This document shows positions 1 to 10,950 of a DNA stretch of 64,000 bases, piece after piece. The stretch is from Gymnogyps californianus (Eukaryota > Chordata > Aves > Accipitriformes > Cathartidae). The notes beneath the pieces are model-generated. The model did no database searches and had not been told where the DNA came from. It saw only the letters and a list, made by a program, of their open reading frames with translations. The stretch's first letter is position 1; every line of letters starts with the position of its first letter. Where the stretch lies: NCBI RefSeq assembly GCF_018139145.2, contig NC_059477.1, forward strand, positions 34,885,502 through 34,949,501, in the 5' to 3' direction. Made by a program: the position numbers and the translations under genes.

Positions 1-3000
1 AATGTGCTGATTCAATATCTGGTTTTGGCTGTGGATAACATAGACCATCTTCAAGGTAATCACTCTATTAATTAGCAAGCATCTGATGAATACATATGTT
101 CTCTAATTCAGTCAGACCTACCTACGTAGTCGCTACATCATGCACTGAAATCAGGATTACTTGGTTATAAACTCAGTCACAACATGTTATGCTTGATTCA
201 CCATTACCTTGTGCATCAAGTTTATACTTGGCTTTACAAAAAGAAAGGAAGGGCATTTTTTTGTTTGCTTAACCAACTTAGTTGTGACAATGCTAACCGC
301 TAACAACACAGAGCAATGAATTTGGAAATACTGATTGTCAAGTGAGCTCTGTAGAAAACACATGATTCAGAAGCATATTATCGTTATTATTTACAATAAG
401 AGCAGCAGAACAATTTTTTCAATTTCTGCTTATTGTACAGAGCAAGGTTTTCAGAAGCACTCTACATTGACATAGATGTTTTCACAAAGCTTTTACCACT
501 ACTTCCAATAGTAGCAGCCTCAGACCAGTTATAATTATTTTTTTTAAGTTCTTCCAACTTTCCACAATAAGATAATATGTCAGAAATATCCTTGTTTGGC
601 TAGGTATCTTTCCAACAGTTTAATGCACCCCACACAAGTGAAAATATCATGAGTCAACCTTGCTTCCCTCCCACCTAATAAAAGAACAAAACAAATACAG
701 TGTTCACATTTGTTTTTTACATGTTATATATCTAGGCTCTATATATGTGTGTGTGTGTGTCTCTCTCTCTCTCTCTGCCTAGACACTTGGGAATAGGGGA
801 AGAACCGTTACATTTGTAAGCCTTTCTCTATACCAGAAAGTGCTTAAAACCAAAAAGGGTTTTAAATGAAAGATGATATCCTCAGATAATTTCTTCTATT
901 AAGAAAGGAACAACAGACAGAACCTCAGCAAGATTCTCAGTGGGTAAGAACTGACAGTGATGTTTTCCCAAGCTCCTTCTCTGGAGGGCATAGCTGGGCT
1001 ACTTTTAGGCTCAGACTTTAAATACTATACATCTTCCACTCCTGCATGATGGGTTGTTTGATGTATTGCTTTTGGAAGCAATTTTCCAGTGGCTAATTTA
1101 TTTCAAGAATGTCCATATAAGTAGTCTATGACAGTCATTTAAAGCCATCTCCATTGAGGTACATATCAAAATTCCCATTAGCATCAAAAGGTCTCTTTAC
1201 TCTTCAGCTGCTACTATAAAATGATACTGATTATCTGAGGTGTGCTTCTGTCCTCCACAGAGAGACAGCATATATTCTATGCACCATTTAGGCCCCACTT
1301 TTAACCTTTTAAATGAGGCTTCTGCAAGGTATTAATCCTTTATGCAAGTCTGAACATCACCCTGAGGGCTCTGTAACAAAGCAATACTACAGTGCAATAA
1401 TAGATGCACAGCCTGGTTTGTGAAGTTTGTCCTGGGATTACAGCTATCTCAAAGGTCAGTTTTTGTTTTATGCTCATCACTACTTGCAGCCTAATTATAA
1501 TTAACTACCGTTCAGTGGTACTCTCTTCATAGAATTATTTCTTGACCCCACTAGTAAGCCTGGAAGAAAGTCTGTGCCATTTACGCTTGGGTGTAATACG
1601 AACACAGAAGTCTTCTTCCCACCTGACTGTGGATGGCCATAAGGGAACCACGGACTAGCCAAAGCACTACAGCAAAATCGAAGCCAGCACCAAAAGGGCT
1701 ACGCAAAGCTACAGGCTCTTCAACATCCCTCAAGGGTTCCTTAAGGAGCATCATCTCCAGAGTCAAACAACAAGACCAAATGATTCAAATGAAGACTATG
1801 CCTAATTCTTCCCGATTCTTTTTTTTTCCTTGCAAGTGACAGCACTTGCATGTTCCCTTTTTTATTTTTGCTCCTGACTTTCGAGGTTCAGAGCTGCCTA
1901 GTGTGTGTCTTCGACAGTGACTACACTTGGATTATGAGTCCATCGTGGCAGTGCAGCTGCTGATGACTTGGGCATACCGCTGAAGTTCACCATGGAGGTA
2001 CCATTTAAATAGACAGAAGCCATCAATAATATACCAATATCATTGACCTTAGTGGGTAATTTGTATGCTTCTTGCAAGGCAGTCACATACATCTCAGACT
2101 GTCTGCAAAAAGGGGCAGCTCACCGTAAGTTCATATATTGCTGAAAAGAGAAGAATCTGTTCTTTCAGATTCTATAACAAAAAGCTTAAACTAAAGTCTC
2201 TGTTCATGACTTGAGTTACAGCCTACAGGGAATAATATAGTGTTACCAGAGAGGCTGCTGCTGCTGTACTCTGAGCAATACTCCTCTGCCACTCTGCTAT
2301 CATGACTGCAGCAAAATTTGTTCCAGGTTTTGCACCATTTAAAAACTAAGTGGCAAGATTTTAAATTGGAATTTTAGAACTTATAGGACTGACCAAGCCG
2401 GGAGGGGGAGACAATTTTAAAAGACACATTGTAAATAACTGCTATCATCACTGCTTAATTTCCAGCACATCTCCTTCTATTTCTGCAAAACAGTGGATTT
2501 GATGTAGCATATGGAAAAGGTAACTTAATAGCAAATATGCGAGAAAGAGTACAACTCAGATGATAAAATCTATGCAAAGAAATATCACTGATGAAAGTCA
2601 TCTTTTGCTTATGGTGAAACTGAGTGGGGAAAGATGATTTTGCAAAACTGGTGTAATAGGAAAATCCACTTCATTTTCAGATTTCATGAGCATCTCTTTC
2701 ACAAGCATCAGCTTTCAAGCACACACATCATTACTGGTCGAAAATCAGGGAACCTGAATAGCCTCAAACATTGAGGACAGAAAATCCCAAATGTTTTCTC
2801 ACTGTTCTTATACCCCGGTTAGATATAGCAGACTGCAACTAAAAACAGATAGTGTGTTTACAACTCCTCCCTGCAGATATGGCCAAAGAAATTAAAACAC
2901 ATCACCAGAAGTGATTCCATTACTAGGGTATAATCATGTGATAGACAGGACTGAAGTAGACAGCATAGTACAAAAAATAAAATTGTCATTCTTAAAATAT

Positions 3001-4929
3001 CTTTCTGAAACCCTTGAGACTGAAGATTTTTAAAATGCAATTTTGAGAACAAGAGATGTAACACTGTCCTGTGTCATAAGAAAAGGAGGTGAAGTTTTGA
3101 ATCTCCTCTTGTCTTTTTCTAAGGAAGATTAAATAAGCATTTTATTCACACAGTAAGATACGTACTGCTGTGGGGGAAGTGGGAGTAGGGGAGGCTGAAA
3201 GAGGATGGATCTTAGCTCAACAATTCCCCAAGCCTTTTTTAATGGGTAAGAAAATCTAAGAGTAAAAAAGAAAAGACTCTCCATCAAATACTTTGATGTA
3301 ACAGAAACACAATAGAGCAGTGAAATACTGCCACACTTGGCAGAGGCAGGATGAAACAGGCATGAAATGGATGGCTTGCAAAGCAGTTAGTGAATCATTC
3401 ACATGACTTAGGGATCCCCAAAAAAGTAAACTTGGCAGCTGTTTTACAGAGGAAGAACTGGCCAAACAAAAAGGCCTTCAGGGGTGTCCCCCTTGCAAGC
3501 ATATTGCAATCAAAGTAGTGGAATCCACCACATAGTTTTACACTTCCCCATGTAGCCAAGCATTGTTCCTTCACTTGCAACAGCTGCCAATTAAAACAAG
3601 TAATATCCTTTACAACAAATGAAAGGTACGCAAGACAGCTATTAATAGGCAAAGTGTTACCGTACCTCAGATCTCGAATATTTCCCAATACTTGCATTAT
3701 GCCTCTCTACATTTCTTCTAGTCTTTCAATGAGTTATTCCTGAAGCTGTAAAAAAATCTTCACTTCCAACCCTACTGTCTTATCTTGCTATCAGTCCCAA
3801 GAGTGTATTAACTGGAGGCATAAACAGGTTTGATTGCCTGTGCAAGGCATAAAACTTTCATCATTTCAATAACAGGTGAAGTGATTCCTGTTTATTACCA
3901 AAATATAAGAAAACAAGTAAACAAACAAACAAACAGAAACCTCTTGGAGACAATTCACTGTTACTTTGGAGAATACTCGTTGTTTTTTTTTCCCCTCAAA
4001 GATCAGAACAATCCCTCCACTGATTCAGTTTTACAATATCCACTTACATATCGGACAATTTTAAATGGCGTTAAATAATAAATGCTGACATTTAAGATAC
4101 ATTATCTACAGATTTTGAGGGAATGAGGTTAATTATGTTCAAGAAAAAATAAAGAATGATTATCACCACTCATTTTATTACCCAGATTAAATGCCAGAGT
4201 CTTTCCTTAATCATTTCCTGTGTGTTACCAAGGAGTGTATCTTCCAACTTTTTTAATGAGTAAGGTGAACCATAATGAGAAAATCAAGGATCTGAAATTT
4301 AAACTTTGATCTTAATTATATAGAAAAGAGATGATAATCACTCTTTCAGGCAATTACTGTACACCTCTCTAATCTATAGCTACACTGTATGTATTATATC
4401 AGAAGGAAACTGAGTGTGAAATATATTAGTGGTTTAGGAGAACAAATGGAAGAAAGGAGAGTGTTATAATCTATTTAGCATTTTAGGGCCTATGCATCAC
4501 AATTCTAGAAAGAAAAATAGTGCTAGCCAACGTAACCGGTTTCTACGTGGGACCTATCTGTTAGATAGTCCAGCCATACAGATGGACATAAATTTTAACA
4601 TAGCAATACAATGATCTTCTATTTGAGCACTGCAGCATGCTTTGCAACTGCTAATGTATGAATCTTCACAAAATCCTTATGATGAAGATTACAGGATAGT
4701 CAGGGCCTGGTTCTTAAGTTGAGCTTGTGTCTACATGGAGCTGTACTGAGTTCACACCCAGGTTTCACACCAGGACCAGAATCCACTGGTACAGGCTCCC
4801 TTCCAGGATTCAGTCTTAACACTCAGACATGCGGGTGCCATGTGCTGGAAGTTAAAATTTATCTGTAGGCATCCTTGCATGAATACAGAAGCCTTATTAT
4901 AGTCATGCACCTTTGAAATGGCTACTGAA
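1..4929. other. DPP10 intronic sequence, no recognised element apart from a short GT/CT repeat
   Basis: AT-rich sequence lying downstream of the last visible DPP10 exon. No splice-bounded stretch resembling the remaining hydrolase exons (DGRGSGFQG, GYGGY, HGTAD) was seen on the minus strand. Short open frames here have no recognisable protein content. The simple repeat at 747-776 is listed separately. Confidence 0.7.
747..776. repeat. Compound microsatellite (GT)7(CT)8
   Basis: Seven GT units are followed directly by eight CT units, preceded by a short AT run. This is a compound dinucleotide repeat in intronic sequence and a likely length polymorphism. Confidence 0.9.
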
Positions 4930-5025
4930 ATAGAATAGAATGAATGGAATGGAATGGAATGGAATGGAATGGAATAGAATAGAATAGAATAGAATAGAAT
5001 AGAATAGAATAGAATAGAATAGAAT
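4930..5025 (-). repeat. Expanded pentanucleotide tail of a CR1 element, (ATTCC)n then (ATTCT)n
   Basis: On the plus strand the run is about six GGAAT units followed by about eleven AGAAT units. It abuts the CR1 3' end at 5026. Avian CR1 normally ends in a few 8-bp ATTCTATG units. Here the tail has turned into a pentamer array of about 96 bp, with two phases of expansion marked by the single-base change between the two units. Confidence 0.9.
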
Positions 5026-5280
5026 GGTTTGGGTTGGAAGGGACCTTAAAGATCATCTAGTTCCAACCGCCCTGCCATGGGCAGGGACACCTTCCACTAG
5101 ACCAGGTTGCTCAAAGCCCCATCCAGCCTGGCCTTGAACACTTCCAGGGAGGGGGCAGCCACAACTTCTCTGGGCAACCTGTTCCAGTGCCTCACCACCC
5201 TCACAGTGAAGAACTTCTTCCTTACATCTCATCTAAATCTACCCTCTTTCAGTTTAAAGCCATTACCCCTTGTCCTATCA

Positions 5281-6501
5281 CTACATGCCTTCGTAAAATG
5301 TCCCTCCCCATCTTTCCTGTAGGACCCCTTTAAGTATTGGAAGGCTGCTATAAGGTCTCCCCGGAGCGTTCTCCAGGCTGAACAACCCCAGCTCTCTCAG
5401 CCTGTCTTCATAGGAGAGCGGCTCCAGCCCTCTGATCATCTTTGTGGCCCTCCTCTGGACTCGCTCCAACAGGTCCATGTCCTTCTTATGTTGGGGGCCC
5501 CAGAGCTGAACACAGTACTCCAGGTGGGGTCTCAAGAGAGCGGAGCAGAGGGGGAGAATCACCTCCCTCGACCTGCTGGTCATGCTTCTTTTGATGCGGT
5601 CCAGGAAATGGTTGGCTTTCTGGGCTGTGAGTGCACATTGCTGGCTCACGTTCAGTTTTTCATCCACTAATACCCCCAAGTCCTTCTCGGCAGGACTGCT
5701 CTCAATCCACTCTTGACCCAGCCTGTCTTTGTGCTTGGGATTGCCCCAACCCATGGGCAGGACCTTGCACTTGGCCTTGTTGAACTTCATGAGGTTTGCA
5801 CAGGCCCACCTCTCAAGCCTGTCAAGGTCCCTCTGGATGGCATCCCTTCCCTCCAGCGTGTCGACCACACCACGCAGCTTGGTGTCGTCAGCAAACTTGC
5901 TGAGGGTGCACTCAATCCCACTGTCCGTGTCACCAACAAAGATGTTAAATAGCGCCGGTCCCAATACCAACCCCTGAGGAACGCCACTCCTCACTGGTCT
6001 CCACCTGGACATTGAGCTGTTGACTGCAACTCTTTGAGTGCGACCATCCAGCCAATTCCTTATCCACCAAGTGGTCCATCTGTCAAATCCATGCCTCTCC
6101 AATTTAGAGACGAGGATGTCATGCAGGATAGTGTCAAATGCTTTGCACAAGTCCAGGCAGATGATGTCTGTCGCTCTTCCCTTATCCACTAAGGCTGTAA
6201 CCCCATCGTAGAAAGCCACCAAATTTGTCAGGCACAATTTGCCCTTAGTGAAGCCATGTTGGCAGTCACCAATCACCTCCTTATTCTCCATGTGCCTTAG
6301 CAGAGTTTCCAGGAGGATCCGCTCCATGATCTTGCCGGGCATAGAGGTGAGACTGACTGGCCTGTAGTTGCCCAGGTCTTCCTTTTTTCCCTTTTTAAAA
6401 ATGGGGGTTGTGTTTCCCCTTTTCCAGTCAGTGGGAACTTCCCTGGGCTGCCACAACTTCTCAAATATGATGGATAGTCTGCCAGTTCCCTCAGGACCCA
6501 T
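5281..6501 (-). pseudogene. CR1 reverse transcriptase frame, frameshifted at both ends
   Basis: A 406-codon open stretch on the minus strand within the CR1. It covers the RT fingers and palm ([10 protein letters not shown], a D in [13 protein letters not shown]) and most of the C-terminal region. The endonuclease domain and the start of the ORF2 protein lie beyond the LTR or were lost by 5' truncation. At the 3' end the normal [11 protein letters not shown] continuation is replaced by an out-of-frame tail, so the last 30 or so codons are not CR1 protein. It is not a host gene. Confidence 0.93.
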
Positions 6502-6703
6502 GGATGCATCTCATCACGTCCCATGGACTTGAGCACCTTCAGGTTCCTTAGACAGTCTCGAACCTGATCTTCTCCTATGGTGGGCAGTTCTTCTTTCTCC
6601 TAGTCCCTGCCTTTGCCTTCCACAACTTGGGCGGTGTGGCTGGAGCACTTGCTGGTGAAGACTGAGGCAAAAAAGTCGTTGAGTACCTCAGCCTTCTTCA
6701 TGT

Positions 6704-6708
6704 CCCGG
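6704..6708. repeat. Target-site duplication of the inserted LTR (left copy, cccgg)
   Basis: Five bases of CR1 sequence left of the LTR. The right copy at 7402-7406 reads cccag. Removing the LTR and one copy restores a continuous CR1 reading (tgtcccgg then gtaacc), which supports a 5-bp duplication with one later substitution. Confidence 0.85.
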
Positions 6709-6846
6709 TGTCATGGTTTAACCCCAGTCAGAAGCCAAGCACCACACAGCCGCTCCCTCACTCCCCATCCCCCTCCCCCTGCTCCCAGTGGGATGGGGAG
6801 GAGAATCGGGAAAGAAGGCAGAACTCGTGGGTTGAGATAAGAACAG

Positions 6847-6852
6847 TTTAAT
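6847..6852 (-). terminator. LTR poly(A) signal ATTAAA, sense to DPP10
   Basis: ATTAAA on the minus strand, followed by CTGTTCTTATCTCAACCC, as in the sister LTRs. It lies in the DPP10 sense direction about 4 kb downstream of the last visible exon. Confidence 0.6.
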
Positions 6853-7055
6853 AAGTAAAATATAAAATTAACAATAATAATAATGAAATATAATAATACT
6901 AATATGACTAATAGTAATAGTAATGAAAAGGAATATAACAAAAAAAAAGGGGGGGGGGGAAGGAAAAAAAACCCAGTGATGCACAATGCAATTGCTCACC
7001 ACCCACTGACCTATGCCAGAGCTGCGATCCGCGCCTCCCGGCCAACTCCCCCGAG

Positions 7056-7063
7056 TTTATATA
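7056..7063 (-). promoter_or_regulatory. LTR TATA box
   Basis: TATATAAA on the minus strand, at the same place as in the other two family members. It is the likely U3 core promoter and now lies just downstream of the tRNA-like insert. Confidence 0.75.
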
Positions 7064-7074
7064 CTGGAAATTTG

Positions 7075-7085
7075 GGGATCGAACC
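7075..7085 (-). promoter_or_regulatory. Pol III B box of the tRNA-like insert
   Basis: GGTTCGATCCC on the minus strand is a perfect match to the B-box consensus GGTTCGANNCC. It is only 11 bp upstream of the LTR TATA box. Confidence 0.8.
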
Positions 7086-7120
7086 CGTGACCTTTTCGCG
7101 TTATTAACACCACGCTCTAA

Positions 7121-7134
7121 CCAACCTGAGCTAA
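7121..7134 (-). promoter_or_regulatory. Pol III A box of the tRNA-like insert
   Basis: TTAGCTCAGGTTGG on the minus strand resembles the internal A box of a tRNA gene with one extra G. It precedes the B box by the usual tRNA spacing. Confidence 0.75.
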
Positions 7135-7401
7135 CCACTAGGCATGAGGTTCCATGGTATGGAATACCCCTTTGGCTAGTTCGGGTCAGCTGTCCTGGCT
7201 CTGCTCCCTCCCAGCTTCTTGCACACCTGCTTGCTGGCAGAGCATGGGAAACTGAGAAGTCCTTGGCTTAAGATAAGCGCTACTTAGCAACAACTAAAAC
7301 ATCAGTGTGCTATCAACAGTATTCTCACACTAAATCCAAAACCCAGCACTGTACCAGCTACTAAGAAGGGAGTTAACTCTGTCCCAGCCGAAACCAGGAC
7401 A

Positions 7402-7627
7402 CCCAGGTAACCAGGTCTCCCGTTTCCTTCCGGAGAGGGCCCACATGTTTCCTAGTTTTCCTTTTATCACCAACATATCTATAGAAGCCTTTCTTGTTGC
7501 GCTTGACATCCTTGGCCAGATTTAATTCTATCAGGGCTTTGGCTTTCCTAACCTGGTCCCTGGCTGCTCGAACAATTTCTCTGTATTCCTCCCAGGCTAC
7601 CTGTCCTTGCTTCTACCCTCTGTACGG
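7402..7627 (-). mobile_element. CR1 LINE, 5' remainder beyond the LTR
   Basis: The CR1 split by the LTR continues here. On the minus strand it encodes the region just upstream of the RT core ([24 protein letters not shown], from acagagaaattgttcgagca). It fades out near gtagaagcaagg. The 5' half of the full element is missing, the usual 5' truncation of CR1. Together with 5026-6708 about 1.9 kb of CR1 remains. Confidence 0.88.
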
Positions 7628-10600
7628 TGTACTAGCTCTGTACTAGCTTCAATAATTTGAAAAAAAATTACGAAATAATACCAAACTTTCTCCCCTTTAT
7701 CTATTTCCAAATTCTGTTATCGTAATTGTAACCCTATTGATCCAAAGAGCACATTAACACCACACAGAAGTAGTCGCTGCTGATGAAAATGTACAGTAAA
7801 ATTATGAACCTCAGCCATCAAAAAAACACTTTATTCAGAGCCAGTGAAACCAGCCACCAGCACAAAAATTCTGCAGACAGAGACGAGACCACACAGGCAA
7901 ACCAGATCCTGGCAAAACGGAAGACACAGGGAAGATGAATCTTGACCAGAGGCTTGGAGTGACTCTGAAGCAATGACTGCAGCCAAACAGCCAGCCAGAG
8001 CCTGTTAGATCTTATATGCCATATTTACCCTCCAGCTTAGGGGACAAAGCCTATATGCACTTAGAAGCTTATATGCACTTAACTAGGCATTTAATTTGCA
8101 CTGCAGAGACATATTAGGTGAATTTCAGGTTTAAACTCACATTCTCTTTTCCTCACCTTCCTTCCCTCTCTTTTTCTTAAGTCCTTGTCAAATTGCAGTG
8201 CTACTGAGATAGAAAGCAAAAGCCACTTCATACCTGCCAATACTTCACTTTTCCAGATATACATCTTCTCTTTATATACATCGAAGTGTATGTTGCCTGG
8301 ATCAAGATGTTATATAGAATCTCCTTTCCAAAAAATGGATACACAATTAAACCAACATTCTTACCAAGGACATTGGTAAGCATTCTTTTTCAAACTTTCA
8401 ATAGCTGGAATATAATGATAATTGTATCATGGCTGAGAATGTAAGCAAGAAAGTAGGTGCAGCTGAACAATATGAAAGGCAGCACTTGTTATCAGCCACT
8501 AATACAATTGTTGTCTAACACTTCGAGCAGTAGGAACAGGGTATTTCTCAATCAGTCCCAACAGTACCACTCTGGGACTCAGGCAAGTCAAATATCTGGG
8601 AAATGATACCATATATACAACTAACCAGTGTTCTTCTTGAATACTTTTTTCTTTTTTGAAAGTAGTACTTCTGATAATGAAATAAACCTTAAGATGTCAA
8701 TTTGGAGTTGTGTGGGTCAACAAATTACCCTCTGCATGCACACAGATTTCCAATCATTCTTTCTGAAGAACTACGCAGAATTTATTAGGCTCAAATAATC
8801 ATCCCACAAGGGAACCTCCCATAACTTCAGTGACAGTTTTCAGTTTTATATCTCATTTGAGGACATCTTTAACTCAAAAAAAGGACTGCTGGCAACCTTA
8901 GTTTAAAGTCCGTAAAAAGCTGCTGAAGAAATATAACTTCTTTCTCTTCTAGGGAAGAAGGGGACACAAAACATGCAACATTTCATAAGCCAGGATAGAT
9001 TTCAAATTTTCAGTTTCATACTTTCATTAGTGTATAGGGTTTTTTAAAAGTAACTCCTGTTAAAGCTAACATTGAGAATTCAGTATTGCAAAGGTAAGGA
9101 TTTGTCTTAAAAAGAAGCAAAGCCTCCATATTATAAATGTAGATACTACAATCTGTATTCATAAGTGGATGATTTTCCTTTTTATCCCACATGCACATCA
9201 TAAAAAAATAACACAATTATAAAACATATCCATACATTGTGACTTGGCCACACTATTTGCTCACTGGGTACTGACAACTTTGGTAAGTTTAAATTCAGAC
9301 CTTGCCTCAATACCGTTCTCAGTTATTTCAACTCCTGATATCTAAAAACATTTCATAATAGTATTTCCTTAGCTTTTTTTTCCTTTTCCTGTCATTTTTG
9401 GCCTTGGCCTTCTCCAGGTTTCTGATCCTTCCCTCCTGTCTTCTCTAGGCTCTACATGAGTATATAACCTCATATTCTACCATAACTGTATATGGCAGAT
9501 TATGTATTTACTAGGATACTTAAAAAGGAAAGCACTACACTGCTAAAACCTTCATTTTTCCTTACTCTCAGAAAAAAGAATAAGCGCAAGCGTTTGCAAC
9601 TCCCTGTAAAGCTGCTGGTGTCAATTCACAGAGTCAGTTTGCTTTTGGCACACTTAAAAGAGCTGCTTAAAACATAATCATGCTTCAAGATCATGCTAGC
9701 AAATACTGCAAAGATAAAATAATCCATGTGTCCTGTTTCTCCACAAGAAAAGAAAAACATGTTCACGAGCCACTTAAAGCAGAGAGCCCCCACAACTGCA
9801 GATAAATACAACTGAAAAACCTGAGTTTTAAGCACAAACTGGACTTAGAAATAAGCAGTTTTATGCCTCTCTGTCCTATTATCTAAGATCTGATCTGAGT
9901 AGAGGAATTCGGGATCACTCAGCAGCTCAAGCTTGTAAATTTGACCTCACATACAACAATAAGGATCTCTGCTGTCACTAAAGGGAGGTCTGCTCCTGGT
10001 GATCGAGCTCAGGTAACATGGTATTTTCATGAATTTAGCAGTGCACTCCTACACCTGTGTTAGTGAAATTCACATCAATTCTTTCCAAACAGGACTGGAA
10101 GAAGATCTGTAGGTACAGGAAAGCCCTCTACACCCATGGCAGACCCATGCTGAGCTCAGGTGGAGAGCAACAAATGATGCGCTCAGGTGGCCATCACCAG
10201 TTCTCCTAGGTAGGCTGCAGGTATGCTCATGACTCTGCTCTCTTCCTCTGCTATCCATTCTGTAGACATGCAACTTAAAGGCTGACTGTCTCTGAAAGAA
10301 ATACACACACTATTTCCTTTTAAAAGAAGACCACAGGTTGCCAAGGAGTACCTCCTTCCTCCCATAGAGGTTTTCTACAAACATCAACAGACTTCGGAGC
10401 ATGCCTATAATGCCTTCAGCCATTGATGCTCAAAAATAATTTTTTCTTCTTTCCAGCGTTCCTAAAAGCAGTTTTGCTTTCTGCATCTTAACTAAGCCCC
10501 TTTTAGAAGCTCCACCCATTTCTATCTGGGATAAAAAGGAGCATATGCTCTGAAAGAGATCCTCTGTGGGTTGGGATCAGTACAGGTCCAGGAAAGACCG

Positions 10601-10880
10601 CAGAACTACCCACAGCTACACCATCAGAAGGGCCAGTGCCTCACGTACACAGAAGTACAACGAAGCAGAGCTAGGTTTGACAAGCTCAAAAATTCCAGGC
10701 ATCTCTACCAGACAGCACCTATAACAAAATCTTCCCGAGAACAAGCCTTTTGATTTATCAACTCAAATCCATGAGGTAATTTTCCTACACAAGGAAAAAA
10801 AAAAATTTTCTAATTACAGAGTTAGATGTTTTCTGTGAAGTACTTTTTATTATTTTGAGTGATTCTACACAGATACTTAC
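7628..10880. other. DPP10 intronic sequence, no recognised element
   Basis: AT-rich sequence between the CR1 and the last visible DPP10 exon. No repeat family or coding exon was recognised. Short open frames near 9500-9835 and 10070-10365 have no known protein content. Confidence 0.65.
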
Positions 10881-10950
10881 ATTATTAATAGAAGGGCATA
10901 CTGGTTTCGATCCGTGAAATCTTTTGGCAGTGACAACTGTAAAGGGAGTT
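10881..10950 (-). CDS. DPP10: DPP10 coding exon (12th and last in window), start of hydrolase domain, 70 bp
   Basis: The acceptor is tcttaaaag|AACTCCC and the donor is TAATAAT|GTAAGT. It enters in phase 1 (Glu) and leaves in phase 2 (AT, expected to finish as Met). It reads ELPLQLSLPKDFTDRNQYAL then LLI. It corresponds to [23 protein letters not shown], the first strands of the alpha/beta-hydrolase domain in DPP4. The next exon, expected to carry the DGRGSGFQG stretch, was not found in the remaining 10.9 kb. Confidence 0.95.

Larger units (their letters stand above)
5026..6708 (-). mobile_element. CR1 LINE, 3' part with reverse transcriptase, interrupted by an LTR
   Basis: A chicken-repeat-1 non-LTR retrotransposon on the minus strand. 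The 3' end (plus-strand ggtttgggttggaagggacc) is the avian CR1 terminus. A long open frame at about 5375-6500 encodes reverse transcriptase: NYRPVSLTS, the [11 protein letters not shown] block, [10 protein letters not shown] and the catalytic FADD at 5884-5895. It is followed by the CR1 C-terminal part ([37 protein letters not shown]). The frame shifts at about 6490 (the upstream [12 protein letters not shown] is in another frame) and at about 5375 (after LGLFSLE), so the copy is dead. [10 protein letters not shown] has Leu where the family usually has Ser. The element resumes beyond the LTR at 7402. Confidence 0.95.
7067..7140 (-). other. 74-bp tRNA-Ile(AAU)-like insert inside the LTR
   Basis: The two relatives in this window read ...CATGCCCAGTATATAAAC without a break. 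Here 74 bp separate CATGCC from CAGTATATAAAC. On the minus strand the insert has an A box (TTAGCTCAGGTTGG), a D arm, an anticodon arm with loop TTAATAA (anticodon AAT at 7103-7105) and a B box (GGTTCGATCCC). From GGTTAGC to GATCCCC it follows eukaryotic tRNA-Ile(AAU) closely, with small insertions. The acceptor stem ends do not pair, one anticodon-stem pair and two T-stem pairs are lost, so it is not a functional tRNA gene. It may be a tRNA pseudogene, the head of a tRNA-derived SINE, or a captured tRNA copy. No clear target duplication was found. Confidence 0.85.
6709..7401 (-). mobile_element. Solo LTR (693 bp, family A) nested in CR1, with a tRNA-Ile-like insert
   Basis: Read on the minus strand it starts TGTCCTGGTTTCGGCTGG and ends GGTTAAACCATGACA, with TG...CA ends and a 5-bp duplication. 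It matches the LTRs at 11419 and 61137 throughout. In LTR order it has the TTTTAGTTGTTGCTAAGTAG stretch, the CCATACCATGGAA motif, a TATA box (7056-7063), a T-rich block, an ATTAAA poly(A) signal (6847-6852) and the GTTAAACC end. The length and the 5-bp duplication fit an ERVL-like avian retrovirus, but no internal genes remain to prove the class. The copy is about 85 bp longer than its relatives, mostly because of a 74-bp insert at 7067-7140. It lies in sense orientation to DPP10. Confidence 0.93.

Noticed and set aside
1898..2092. 64-codon minus-strand frame as a possible downstream DPP10 exon
   Set aside because: The translation does not resemble any part of the hydrolase domain, and the ends are not set by splice sites.
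7060..7145. Functional tRNA-Ile gene
   Set aside because: The internal boxes are good but the acceptor ends do not pair and pairs are lost in the anticodon and T stems, so it is a tRNA-like insert and not a working tRNA gene.
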